Of a stretch of 64,000 nucleotides of DNA, positions 51,735-60,200 are shown in pieces; the stretch's first letter is position 1; each line of letters starts with the position of its first letter. Location of the stretch: assembly GCA_001310375.1 (NCBI GenBank), contig BAXC01000006.1, forward strand, positions 1 through 64,000, written 5' to 3'. The DNA comes from Bacillus sp. JCM 19041. Its GTDB lineage: Bacteria > Bacillota > Bacilli > Bacillales > Bacillaceae_D. The notes under the pieces are model-generated. The model searched no databases. It was not told the DNA's origin and saw only the letters and a program-made list of their open reading frames with translations. The translations under genes and the position numbers were made by a program.

Positions 51735-52268
51735 ATGCTTTTTTCCTTTACAGGTATCGTCTTTGTTGGTCTCATCTGCTTGCTTGTCTTGTTATTATTT
51801 GCCATCCCGCTTATGGATCGTTTGGAAGGCAATAAGATCATTAAGCGTTTGCAAAAAGCACGATGGTTTCAGAAACCATGGTTTGCAGGATTTTTCCTTT
51901 TTAGTATGAATGCACTTCTGTTTGCCTTCGCTAGTCTCCTTTTGTACTTGCCCGCTTATTTTGCAGTGCCAACAAGTCCATTATTTATTATGGCGGCTGC
52001 AGTGATTGCCAGTTTGCTTTTATGGGCGTTTTCAAATCGGGGGTTTCAAGGTACGAAGAGTGAGCGGTTAAAAATGAGTTTTATTGGAAGCAGTTTTTAT
52101 TTCTTTCTAACGATAGGGTTGGTTATATGGCTCTTAAATCCTCCACTTGCCAATCAAGGTGATGATTTGTTTATGCGTGATATTGGTTTAATGTTTGGCA
52201 TACTGGTGGCGTTTGTTGCATTTTTAACAAGTTTACTCGTAACGACATTACAGAGAAAGAAGGGATGA
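51735..52268 (+). CDS. Hypothetical four-TM membrane protein
   Basis: 177 residues; the ATG follows directly after the XRE stop. Four or five hydrophobic segments separated by short basic loops (FLFSMNALLFAFASLLLYLP; SSFYFFLTIGLVIWLLNPPL). Not a family I recognise. Its place makes it the third member of the DUF2975/XRE operon. Confidence 0.7.
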   Translation: MLFSFTGIVFVGLICLLVLLLFAIPLMDRLEGNKIIKRLQKARWFQKPWFAGFFLFSMNALLFAFASLLLYLPAYFAVPTSPLFIMAAAVIASLLLWAFSNRGFQGTKSERLKMSFIGSSFYFFLTIGLVIWLLNPPLANQGDDLFMRDIGLMFGILVAFVAFLTSLLVTTLQRKKG

Positions 52269-52275
52269 GACAATC

Positions 52276-52743
52276 ATGTATGTGCAAGGTGATGTGCCGA
52301 TACGGTGTACGGGTATAGCGGTTGTACTACTTAAACAAGTGGCTAGTCAATACAAAGTATTGCTGTTAAAGCGAGCGTCACCAACGTTAAAAGGAATGTG
52401 GTGTTATTTTGGCGGTGGGATTGAAGGCAGTGAGACGGCGGTAGAAGCTGCATGGCGTGAAGTGAGAGAGGAGACAGGTATCACGGATTTGACCCTTTAT
52501 ACATCCAATACATTTGATCAGTTTTACAACCCGAGAGGAAATTTTATTTACATTGCGCCGGAATTTGTTGGTTATGTAGATGAGCGTGTAGAGGTAAGGC
52601 TAAACGAAGAACATAGCGCGTTTGAATGGCTTTCAATGAACGAAGCGGTAGCGAAAGCAACATTACCTGGAAACGAAGAAGTTCTGCGCTTTATTGAAAA
52701 GCATTTTATTATGAAAGCACCGCTTGAATGGTTGAGGGTATGA
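52276..52743 (+). CDS. NUDIX hydrolase
   Basis: 155 residues. The NUDIX box runs from GGGIEGSETAVEAAWREV into REETGI and matches GX5EX7REUXEEXGU. Such enzymes hydrolyse nucleoside diphosphate derivatives; substrate unknown. Located 7 bp after the membrane gene. Confidence 0.88.
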   Translation: MYVQGDVPIRCTGIAVVLLKQVASQYKVLLLKRASPTLKGMWCYFGGGIEGSETAVEAAWREVREETGITDLTLYTSNTFDQFYNPRGNFIYIAPEFVGYVDERVEVRLNEEHSAFEWLSMNEAVAKATLPGNEEVLRFIEKHFIMKAPLEWLRV

Positions 52744-52787
52744 GTGTATCTGATGCAGCAACTATAAAAGCGGGGGATGTTTAACGG

Positions 52788-53342
52788 ATGTTCCTACTAG
52801 TGGTCTTGTTGTTTATCTTCATTTTACTCTATATACTCTTCATAATAGATTACTTTCTTAATGACCGTTCGAAGAGGTCCAAAGCAATCATTATTGCCAT
52901 TCCGTTGGCTATTGTTCTCGGGTTTGTAGGTTGGCAAGTCGCTTCAGCCAATCATTATTTTATTCGTTCTACTGACTTATCGGAACAAACCGTTGCAGGC
53001 TTGCGGTTAAATCAAATCATTTCTGATCATCAATTAAGTGAGATTGGTACATATCAAAAGAATGATCAACCAGATGGCTTCATTTATGATTTTGATGACT
53101 TATGGATAAAGACCGATACAGTTCAGCGCATCACATCGTTTTCTACGAGTTGGGGGTTGGAAGAGATAGAAGAAGGAGATTCAATTAACAAGGTGAAGAC
53201 AATTTATGGAGACAACTACTATACATATAAGGAAATGTGTTTAGGCGAGGCTTATGTATTTGTAGACCGTGATGTTGACTGGGAAATGACGGTATGGACG
53301 CAGGATGAAAAGGTGCGCTATGTATGGGTATCGATAATGTAA
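52788..53342 (+). CDS. Hypothetical membrane-anchored protein
   Basis: 184 residues; two hydrophobic segments within the first 60 residues (FLLVVLLFIFILLYILFIID; AIIIAIPLAIVLGFVGWQVA), then an outside domain of about 125 residues rich in Asp, Tyr and Trp. Not recognised. The codon use and length look like a genuine gene, but the ribosome binding site is modest (GGGGGATG). Confidence 0.6.
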   Translation: MFLLVVLLFIFILLYILFIIDYFLNDRSKRSKAIIIAIPLAIVLGFVGWQVASANHYFIRSTDLSEQTVAGLRLNQIISDHQLSEIGTYQKNDQPDGFIYDFDDLWIKTDTVQRITSFSTSWGLEEIEEGDSINKVKTIYGDNYYTYKEMCLGEAYVFVDRDVDWEMTVWTQDEKVRYVWVSIM

Positions 53343-53393
53343 GTTCGTTCACTGAAAAAGGCGGTAGAATATGAAAAAAGTATGAAGGAACGG

Positions 53394-53558
53394 TTAGCTC
53401 ATCGTTGCAAAAGCGACATTGGTCGTAATCAAAGCAACAACAATTGAAGAGAGAAACCAGCGTTTTATGCTTGGATGATTCCAGAGTAAGGTATCGATGA
53501 TTCCACATAAGATAAATACAATTATAAAAACGATACCAAATAGGATAAGAAAATACAT
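53394..53558 (-). CDS. Small 54-residue membrane protein
   Basis: Starts MYFLILFGIVFIIVFILCGI behind a strong GGAGGTG, has a central NHPSIKRW loop and a second hydrophobic segment (FLSSIVVALITTNVAF). Two-TM protein of unknown role, missed at usual length cut-offs. Confidence 0.65.
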   Translation of the reverse strand: MYFLILFGIVFIIVFILCGIIDTLLWNHPSIKRWFLSSIVVALITTNVAFATMS

Positions 53559-53606
53559 ATTCACACCTCCACTTTTCTTTTATCTTAATTCAGGAAATAA
53601 ATGTAA

Positions 53607-53634
53607 ACGAGACTAAGGCAATCCTTAGTCTCGT
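53607..53634 (-). terminator. Terminator of the SMR operon
   Basis: ACGAGACTAAGG and its perfect complement (12 bp) with loop CAAT, 17 bp after the last SMR gene stop. Confidence 0.82.
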
Positions 53635-53651
53635 AGCTCCATTATTATCAT

Positions 53652-53964
53652 TTAAGACACGGCTTTTAATCCAGTCACGCCAATTACAATAATAACGAGA
53701 CTGATGACACGTCCTGCGTTTTGGACTCTCCAAAAAAGACCATGTTCACAAGTACAGCGGCAGCGTCCCGATACCAATCCAGACTGCATACGCAATGCTA
53801 ATTTGCAAGTAGTTAAAGGATGCATAAAGAAACACAAATGAAGCACCAAACCCACCAAAAAAGAGCAAGGAATGGAGTAGAGTTTTATGTTGGCTAAACT
53901 TCTTTAAGCCAATGACTCCAACTAATTCAAATAAAGCGGCAATTACAACAAAAAACCAACCCAT
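53652..53964 (-). CDS. SMR-family efflux subunit (YvdR-like), two frameshifts
   Basis: About 104 residues after two single-base repairs (G near 53754, C near 53720): GIGTAAAVLVNMVFFGES, then NAGRVISLVIIVIGVTGLKA. The conserved Glu of TM1 is in VIAALFELVGVIGLKKF; AYAVWIGIG is the SMR dimer motif. It forms a heteromeric small multidrug/guanidinium-type exporter with the SMR gene 1 bp upstream. Confidence 0.85.
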
Positions 53965-53965
53965 C

Positions 53966-54316
53966 TTAAGCAGCTCCCTTTTCAGTATTTGTTTGTTCGC
54001 CTTTATTGTCAGCGAGCTTTAACGTGATGACTCCAAGCACGAGAATCCCCATAAAGATCCCCTTAGCGATGCTAAACGCCCCTCCAAAGATGAAGATATC
54101 CATAAGCGCTGTACCTACTGTACCTGCAGCTGCGAAAATGGCGTAAACGGTTCCTGTTGGCAAAAACTCACACGCCTTAGCGAGAAAATAAAAGTCAACG
54201 ATGATAATAGGGATAATAATCGCCCAGTGCCACCAGGTGGTAGCGACGTTAAAACCAAAAACCCAAAATAATTCAAACAGACATGTTAAAGCGACATAAT
54301 ACCAACCGTTGTTCAT
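53966..54316 (-). CDS. SMR-family efflux subunit (YvdS-like)
   Basis: 116 residues, four TM helices. TM1 Glu is in LTCLFELFWVFGFNVA, then YAIFAAAGTVGTALMDIFIF, the SMR signature. Paired with the next SMR gene and a TetR gene in the B. subtilis yvdT-yvdS-yvdR order. Substrate could be guanidinium-like cations or drugs. Confidence 0.88.
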   Translation of the reverse strand: MNNGWYYVALTCLFELFWVFGFNVATTWWHWAIIIPIIIVDFYFLAKACEFLPTGTVYAIFAAAGTVGTALMDIFIFGGAFSIAKGIFMGILVLGVITLKLADNKGEQTNTEKGAA

Positions 54317-54340
54317 GTAAATCGATCTCCTTTTTTATAT

Positions 54341-54361
54341 AATGAATGACAATCATTCATT
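54341..54361. promoter_or_regulatory. Probable TetR operator before the SMR genes
   Basis: AATGAATGA, CAA, TCATTCATT: a perfect 9-3-9 palindrome 25 bp upstream of the SMR start and between it and the TetR gene. The ATTCATT half-site recurs before the TetR gene itself. Confidence 0.7.
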
Positions 54362-54395
54362 TTCAACTCGTAAGAAGAGCAAGCGACCTAATTGC

Positions 54396-54980
54396 TTAGG
54401 AATCGCTTGCCCCTAATGCGTGGCGAATGAAAGTAAGCAGCTCTTGCTTGTGAGACAAGGCACTTTCTTCTTCATGATTGTTGTATAAATAGATTTGTTC
54501 TGCTGTTGATTCGATCGCACCAACCATAATGCGTGCAGTGTAAGTTGTTTGAATGGAAGAGCGAATTGTACCTACTTGTTTCGCTTGCTCAAGTAGCTGT
54601 TCGAGCCATTCGTACAAAGGGGAGTAAATCGATTCCCATTCCTTTATATGCTCGGTTTGTGTGAGTCCAGAATAAATAAGAATTGCTAATTCTCGATGAT
54701 CATCGGTTGTTCCGAAAATGGACTCCACAACTTCATTTAGTTGCGTGCTAATTGAATCGCTTGTCACTTGTTCACGTAATTGATCCATAATCTTCGTGAC
54801 AAATACTTCTGCAATACCAGGCATCACAGATAGTTTAGATGGAAAGTACAAGTAATAGGTTCCTTGAGCAATACCGGCTCGTTTGACAATGTCCGTGATG
54901 GTTGTCTTCTCAACCCCCTTTTCCTGAAAGGCGGAAATGGCTGCTTCAATGATTTTTTCTCGTTTATCCAAACTAAACAC
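54396..54980 (-). CDS. TetR-family regulator (YvdT-like)
   Basis: 194 residues. The N-terminal HTH is KIIEAAISAFQEKGVEKTTI with DIVKRAGIAQGTYYLYFPSK, the TetR signature. The C-terminal ligand domain is unspecific. It heads the operon with the two SMR genes and likely represses both promoters. Confidence 0.9.
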   Translation of the reverse strand: MFSLDKREKIIEAAISAFQEKGVEKTTITDIVKRAGIAQGTYYLYFPSKLSVMPGIAEVFVTKIMDQLREQVTSDSISTQLNEVVESIFGTTDDHRELAILIYSGLTQTEHIKEWESIYSPLYEWLEQLLEQAKQVGTIRSSIQTTYTARIMVGAIESTAEQIYLYNNHEEESALSHKQELLTFIRHALGASDS

Positions 54981-55001
54981 ATCCTTTATAAAAAAAGTGA
55001 C

Positions 55002-55014
55002 TGAATGTCATTCA
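55002..55014. promoter_or_regulatory. Second TetR half-palindrome before the TetR gene
   Basis: TGAATG-T-CATTCA followed by TTATT, 22 bp upstream of the TetR start, shares ATTCATT with the operator at 54341; suggests autoregulation. Confidence 0.5.
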
Positions 55015-55082
55015 TTATTAATTTTATAATAGAAATGACGCTTTGTCAATTTCGACAAGGACATATAATTTTACAATATTTA

Positions 55083-55111
55083 TTTACGCAAGTTACCTCG
55101 TGTACTATAAT
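55083..55111 (+). promoter_or_regulatory. Sigma-A promoter of the antiterminator gene
   Basis: TTTACG (55083-55088), 17-base spacer, TATAAT (55106-55111). Transcription would begin just before the RAT element. Confidence 0.65.
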
Positions 55112-55123
55112 AACGTTAAATTG

Positions 55124-55154
55124 GAGGGTGTTACTGATTTGATCAGGCATAACT
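55124..55154 (+). promoter_or_regulatory. RAT (ribonucleic antiterminator) element 1
   Basis: GGGTGTTACTGATTTGATCAGGCATAAC matches the LicT/SacY-type RAT layout, with the paired CTGA/TCAG arms and conserved GTTACTG and GGCA. The expected terminator arm downstream is poor (ATGGTTTTGTTTT), so control of the first gene may be weak. Confidence 0.65.
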
Positions 55155-55182
55155 TCATGGTTTTGTTTTGAGGAGGTACAAG

Positions 55183-56022
55183 ATGAACCTCATTAAGTCT
55201 TTTAATAATAATATTGCTCTAGTTGAAGACTCTTCTGGTACAGAGTGGGTGGTTCTTGGGAACGGCGTTGGTTTTGGCAAGGAAAAAGGTGATGCAATCG
55301 ATGAAACCACGATTAAAAAGAAGTTCATTGCTGAATCGACACCCAATTCTCGTCAACCGTTTCTTGAAATGATTGAGCAAATACCCATTTCTATTTTTGA
55401 AGCTACCGCAGAGATGATTCGAACCGCAGAGTCTGTTATTGGCACAAAACTAAACCAGCATTTATTCTTAGCACTTGCTGATCATGTGAACTATGCAGTA
55501 AAGCGGGTAAGAGAAAACGGTGATTACCCTCATACGAACCGTTGGGAATTACAAAAGCTCTATCCGAAAGAGCATAAGGCTGCTATTGAAGCGATAAGAG
55601 TTGTCTATAATCTATTGGATATTATTCTTCCTAAAAGCGAAGAAACGTTTCTGACCTATCATTTTGTAAATGCCCAAGGTCCAAGTGCTCGTTTATCTGA
55701 AACGATGAAAATGACCGAAGCGATTAACCGTATTATTGAAATAATAGAATACCATTATGACATGCAATTAAATGAGGAATCGTTAAATTATTTACGGTTG
55801 CTTACTCATCTTCGTTATTTTCTACTTCGCCAATTACATGGAGAAACGTTAGATCAGAACGAAATGGATGAGGACCTTATTGATATGATAAAAGGGAAAT
55901 ATGCTCACGCTTATGAGTGTGCGGAAAAAATATCTCGCATTTTGAAAAAACATTACGACTGGGAACTAACGTTAAATGAGAAAGTGTATTTAACTCTTCA
56001 TATATGGAGACTAATCACATAA
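55183..56022 (+). CDS. BglG/LicT-family transcriptional antiterminator
   Basis: 279 residues, starting behind GAGGAGG. An N-terminal CAT RNA-binding domain (NLIKSFNNNIALVEDSSGTE, VVLGNGVGFGKEKGD) is followed by two PRDs with phosphorylatable His residues (LADHVNYAVKR, KEHKAAIEAI, LTHLRYFLLRQL, YLTLHIWRL). In this family PTS phosphorylation of the PRDs sets activity and the CAT domain binds RAT hairpins, one before each gene here. Confidence 0.93.
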   Translation: MNLIKSFNNNIALVEDSSGTEWVVLGNGVGFGKEKGDAIDETTIKKKFIAESTPNSRQPFLEMIEQIPISIFEATAEMIRTAESVIGTKLNQHLFLALADHVNYAVKRVRENGDYPHTNRWELQKLYPKEHKAAIEAIRVVYNLLDIILPKSEETFLTYHFVNAQGPSARLSETMKMTEAINRIIEIIEYHYDMQLNEESLNYLRLLTHLRYFLLRQLHGETLDQNEMDEDLIDMIKGKYAHAYECAEKISRILKKHYDWELTLNEKVYLTLHIWRLIT

Positions 56023-56029
56023 TGAATTT

Positions 56030-56116
56030 GGAGTGTTACTGTAAAAACAGGCATAACCCAAATGGCTAATAGGCGTCCATGATTCGTGGATGATCTATGT
56101 GCTATTTGGGTTTTTT
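56030..56116 (+). promoter_or_regulatory. RAT element 2 with overlapping terminator before the PTS gene
   Basis: GGAGTGTTACTGTAAAAACAGGCATAACCC is a RAT; its end overlaps AACCCAAAT (56055-56063), which pairs with ATTTGGGTT (56104-56112) followed by TTTT. Binding of the antiterminator would prevent this terminator and open the PTS gene. An inner hairpin (TCCAT...ATGGA-like) fills the loop. Confidence 0.88.
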
Positions 56117-56162
56117 ATGGTCTTTTTTAATATAAATAGATGAAAAAAGGAGAGAGTACAAG

Positions 56163-57624
56163 ATGATGAATTATATGCAAAGATTAGGTCGGTCATTGAT
56201 GCTGCCAGTGGCAGTCCTTCCTGCCGCCGCCATTTTGCTTGGTGTAGGGGCATGGATTGCGCAGTTCTCTTGGGGAGAAGATAGTGTCGTTTCGGCATTT
56301 ATGAGCGCTGCTGGGGGATCAATTATTGATAATATGGGTGTGCTTTTTGCACTTGGTGTGGCCCTTGGATTATCAAAGGATAAAGATGGTTCAGCCGCAT
56401 TGAGTGGGTTGGTTGCATTTCTAGTTATCACAACAGTATTATCTTCGGAAACGGTTGCTGAACTTACACATACAAATATTGATGCAGTAAACCCTGCTTT
56501 TGAGGTCATTCAAAATCAATTTATTGGGATTTTATCCGGTGTGATTGCTTCAATTATGTACAACCGCTTTAGTCATGTACAATTACCTGCTGCCCTTGCT
56601 TTTTTTAGTGGGAAAAGACTTGTGCCGATCGTAACCGCGGCGACGATGCTTTTTCTATCAGCGGTGTTATTTTTTATCTGGCCGTTTATCTACAATGCAC
56701 TTGTGACATTTGGGACGTGGATTAGCCAACTTGACTTTATCGGCGCAGGACTATATGGCTTCTTTAATCGACTGCTCATTCCTACAGGTCTCCATCATGC
56801 ATTAAACTCCGTATTTTGGTTTGACGTCGCAGGTATTAATGATATTGGTAACTATTGGGATGGGAAGGGCGAACTGGCATAACAGGACGTTACCAAGCTG
56901 GATTCTTTCCTATTATGATGTTTGGTGTTCCTGCTGCAGCCCTTGCGATGTATCACACGGCTCACGCAAGTAAAAAGAAACAAATTGGTTCGCTTATGCT
57001 TGCTGCTGGTTTCGCTGCTTTTTTAACTGGAGTTACGGAACCACTTGAATTTGCATTTATGTTTGTTGCTCCATTTCTTTTTGTTGTTCATGCTGCCTTA
57101 ACGGGTTTATCGTTAGCGGTTGCTGCCTTTTTCCAATGGACGGCAGGTTTCTCGTTTAGTGCAGGGTTATTAGATTTCTTTTTAAGCTTTCCTCTTGAAT
57201 GGCAAACCAACCTTATATGCTGCTTATTCAAGGTCTTGTTTTTGGAGCTATTTACTATTTCTTATTCCGCTTCTTAATTCTGAAGTTCAACCTGACAACT
57301 CCTGGTCGTGAACCTGAAGGTGAAAGTCTAGATATGTCTGATGCATCTGAAGATGGTTTTACTGGTGGCGATAACAAATTAGCGAAAATGGCTGCAACGA
57401 TTTATGAAGGTTTAGGTGGGGACGACAATGTTCTTTCCGTTGATAATTGTGTCACACGTCTTCGACTTGAAGTGAAGGATATGGAACAAGTCAATCAAGC
57501 GAAAATCAAGAGCACAGGAATTCCGGGAATAAATATCGTTTCAGATCATAACATCCAAGTTGTTGTTGGAACTCAAGTTCAGTTTGTTGCCGATGAGATT
57601 GAAAAGCTTCGTAAAAGAAAGTAA
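56163..57624 (+). CDS. PTS EIICB, glucose/N-acetylglucosamine class, two frameshifts
   Basis: About 487 residues after repairs near 56875 (G; gives GELGITGRYQAGFFPIMMFG) and 57199 (G; gives FPLGMANQPYMLLIQG). EIIC: MQRLGRSLMLPVAVLPAAAI, IPTGLHHALNSVFW, GVTEPLEFAFMF. EIIB: VDNCVTRLRLEVKD with the phospho-Cys. It resembles NagP/GamP-type transporters; no EIIA domain is fused. LicT-type control suggests a beta-glucoside or amino-sugar, so the substrate stays open. Confidence 0.88.
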
Positions 57625-57643
57625 TTATGAGGTTATTATTAAG

Positions 57644-57679
57644 AAGACTGTCGTTAGAGACAGTCTTTCTCTTTTTTTC
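57644..57679 (+). terminator. Terminator of the PTS gene
   Basis: AAGACTGTC and GACAGTCTT (9 bp), loop of six, then TCTCTTTTTTT. Downstream sequence to 57909 shows no supported gene. Confidence 0.88.
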
Positions 57680-57909
57680 ATGTGGATTGTCTAAATGTTG
57701 CTGATCACTCTTAAGAGGCAGAAGGAAAGACTTTTTTTTGTTGAGGTTTTATGTTATTTAAAATGGGGGTATGACATAATCGAAATATCCGGCCAACTGT
57801 ATATTCCCCTCAAGAAACGCAGTGTGAGAGAAACAAACAATAGTAAATAGGATGAGTGAGCAAGGTAGCATGTTGATATCCTTTAACAAGAGACACCATG
57901 GTGATTTAT

Positions 57910-58101
57910 ATGGGTATTATTTATTTGTTAGGGTTGTGTTTGGTTTTCCATATGTTACGGTCCTTTGGGGTTTCAGTTGTTTTATTTCGCATTGCCACTG
58001 ATAAATATGGCGGAATGAAAGGGCGTTTTATTTTCCTTTTAGAATGGATTGGAATAGCTGTGATGCTGGCTATTCTTGTCAACATTCCCTATATGTTTTA
58101 A
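57910..58101 (+). CDS. Small two-TM membrane protein
   Basis: 63 residues from ATG 57910 (GGTGA six bases upstream). Two hydrophobic segments, GIIYLLGLCLVFHMLRSFGV and LEWIGIAVMLAILVNIPYMF. Unrecognised; a separate short unit. Confidence 0.5.
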   Translation: MGIIYLLGLCLVFHMLRSFGVSVVLFRIATDKYGGMKGRFIFLLEWIGIAVMLAILVNIPYMF

Positions 58102-58228
58102 AGTGGCCATTTATACAAATCATCGATGGTGTGTAAGTGTTTAATCGTTCATACGTGAACAGGTGCTAGTAAAGTAAAGCATTGCTTAATTGCAAGACAT
58201 TATGAAATAAAGAAAGGGGGACTTCTCA

Positions 58229-58457
58229 ATGAGTACACCTATATGAAAGCATAACAGCAATTGAGCCGATGGGCAGCCCTTTCTCTGGCAATGAGCGAAT
58301 TCTTGGCTCTTCGCAAGGGTTTACGATTAAACATACAGGTCCAAAAGGGGAAGTGAAGATCTCACCCGAGCGTATGGAGGAATTTAAACTTGAGTTGATA
58401 AAGCGAGCACCTCAGGTTAAGATCCGTACGGGTGGAGAAAACAGAAACGAGCGATAG
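58229..58457 (+). CDS. Small hypothetical protein, indel near the start
   Basis: AAAGGGGGAC precedes ATG 58229. The first frame ends after five codons; removing one base near 58241 joins YESITAIEPMG to the long frame (SPFSGNERILGSSQGFTIKH and so on), giving about 75 residues. Hydrophilic, family not recognised. The ribosome binding site argues for a real gene with a sequence error. Confidence 0.5.
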
Positions 58458-58463
58458 AGCGAG

Positions 58464-58497
58464 AAAAAGAAGGGTAGAAATGACTCCCCTTCTTTTT
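58464..58497. terminator. Bidirectional terminator
   Basis: AAAAAGAAGGG and CCCTTCTTTTT (11 bp) between the convergent small gene and the acyl-CoA dehydrogenase. Confidence 0.85.
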
Positions 58498-58524
58498 ATG
58501 CATAGATGGTGTACTTTCTTTTCG

Positions 58525-60200
58525 TCATAAAACTCGCTCTGCGAATTCAATCGATTTTGGTTGTTTGCCAAATGATTTAGCCTTCCAAGTATCTTCGATG
58601 TAGATATCTGCAAGATCAGCATATTTTCCACCATATTTTTGGGCCCATTCCAGTGCAACAATGCTTTCGTATACGTACGCTAGTTTTTGCATGAGTGGTT
58701 TTGCTTCTACCTGTTGTATCAGCGCGTCAGCGTTAGCGTATTCATGTAGTTGGTGAGCGACAAGTGTTAGTTGTTCACGAACAATTGAAACGGCTTCTCC
58801 TGATTTCAATGAATCTAATTTAGACTCCATTGCCTCAATGAAAAGCTCATGTGCCGAGAATTTGTTTACAAGTCTGATCAATTCTTGTCCGAGCACATTC
58901 GCTGTGCCTTCCCAAACGGTGAGAACTTGAGCATCTCTTAAGAGTCTTGGTGTCACAAAATCCTCAATATACCCATTCCCTCCATGCATTTCGATCGCTT
59001 CGTGGCTGAAGTGAATAGCCATCTCGGCTGATTCTTTTTTCAAAATCGCAATATAAAGACGATGGAGAATAACTTCGTTACTGGATGCTTCTCCGGCTGC
59101 CACTTTGTCATACAAGTGAATGAGGTCAAATACAGCCGCCACCTCAACTTCTAGTTTTGCCTTTAATCCAGCGAGCGTCTGCCGGATCATTGGCAACCGT
59201 AGCAAGCTTTGCCCATATGCGTGGCGCGCTTCGGCATATTGTCGCGCTTCCTGATAAGCCCGCTTCATAATTCCAATTGAGGCAACCGCATTGCATATTC
59301 TCGATAAATTCAGTGCTTCCATCATGTAATAGAAGCCTCTTGTTTCATCGCCGACGACATAGGCAACTGCACCATCAAATTCCACTTCTCCAGATGGGAC
59401 GGATCGTACACCTAGCTTATCTTTAAGCCGTCTAATCCGAAGATTGTTTGGCTTGCCGTCTTCGCTATTCCAAGGAACAGCAAACAATGTTAACCCTTCG
59501 TTCCCTTTGGCGCTCCCTCACGTCGAGCCAATACCATCGCAACTCCGCACCTGCCAGCATTGGAAGCAAAGTATTTCTCACCATAAAGTCGGTAATGGCC
59601 AGCTTCTTGAACAGCGGTTACCACATTTGCTCCAACATCGGAGCCACCTTGCCTCTCTGTTAGGAAAGTTGCTCCTTCGAATAAATCTGTTTCTCCTGTT
59701 GCACATACATGGGGCATAAATCGTTTTTTGATTTCTTCATTCGCATAATGATCCAACAGGTAAGCAGTTGCCATCGTTAGTGTGACAGGGCAATAAAATC
59801 CTGGATCAGTCTGTGAAACAAGGTATCCTAATGAAAAGCTATATAAATAGTTTCCTTTTTCATTTAACTCTGGTATTTGCTTATGCACATAGCCAACCAT
59901 TCCAGTTCTGTACGATTCTGCGACTGTTTTCTCATATCCGCTATTTACCCAAACTTCTGATACTTCTTCTCCATATTTATCATATCTTTTTAGTACGGGC
60001 TGGCCGTCACGGTCTGTATACTTAGCCCGTTTATCAATTTCATTGGCGCATTTTTGACCATAGGATGTTAAACGCTCTACTGCATAATGATAGAAATTAT
60101 CGGGGAGCTTTTCTTTCAGGATAGTGAGCAGCGTTTCATCTCCAATGAAGAAGTTCATTGAATATTCGCTTTTATGAATTGGTTCCTTTAGTACGTTCAT
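58525..60200 (-). CDS. AidB-like acyl-CoA dehydrogenase, frameshifted
   Basis: About 558 residues. GATFLTERQGGSDVGANVVT is the AidB/long-form ACAD FAD motif, then GEKYFASNAGRCGVAMVLAR, LGVRSVPSGEVEFDGAVAYV, EALNLSRICNAVASIGIMKR and EMHGGNGYIEDFVTPRLLRD. One G near 59488 joins the two frames (GAPKGTKG to LTLFAVPW). Overlaps the ligase stop by ATGA. Probably oxidises an acyl-CoA made by that ligase. Confidence 0.88.
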
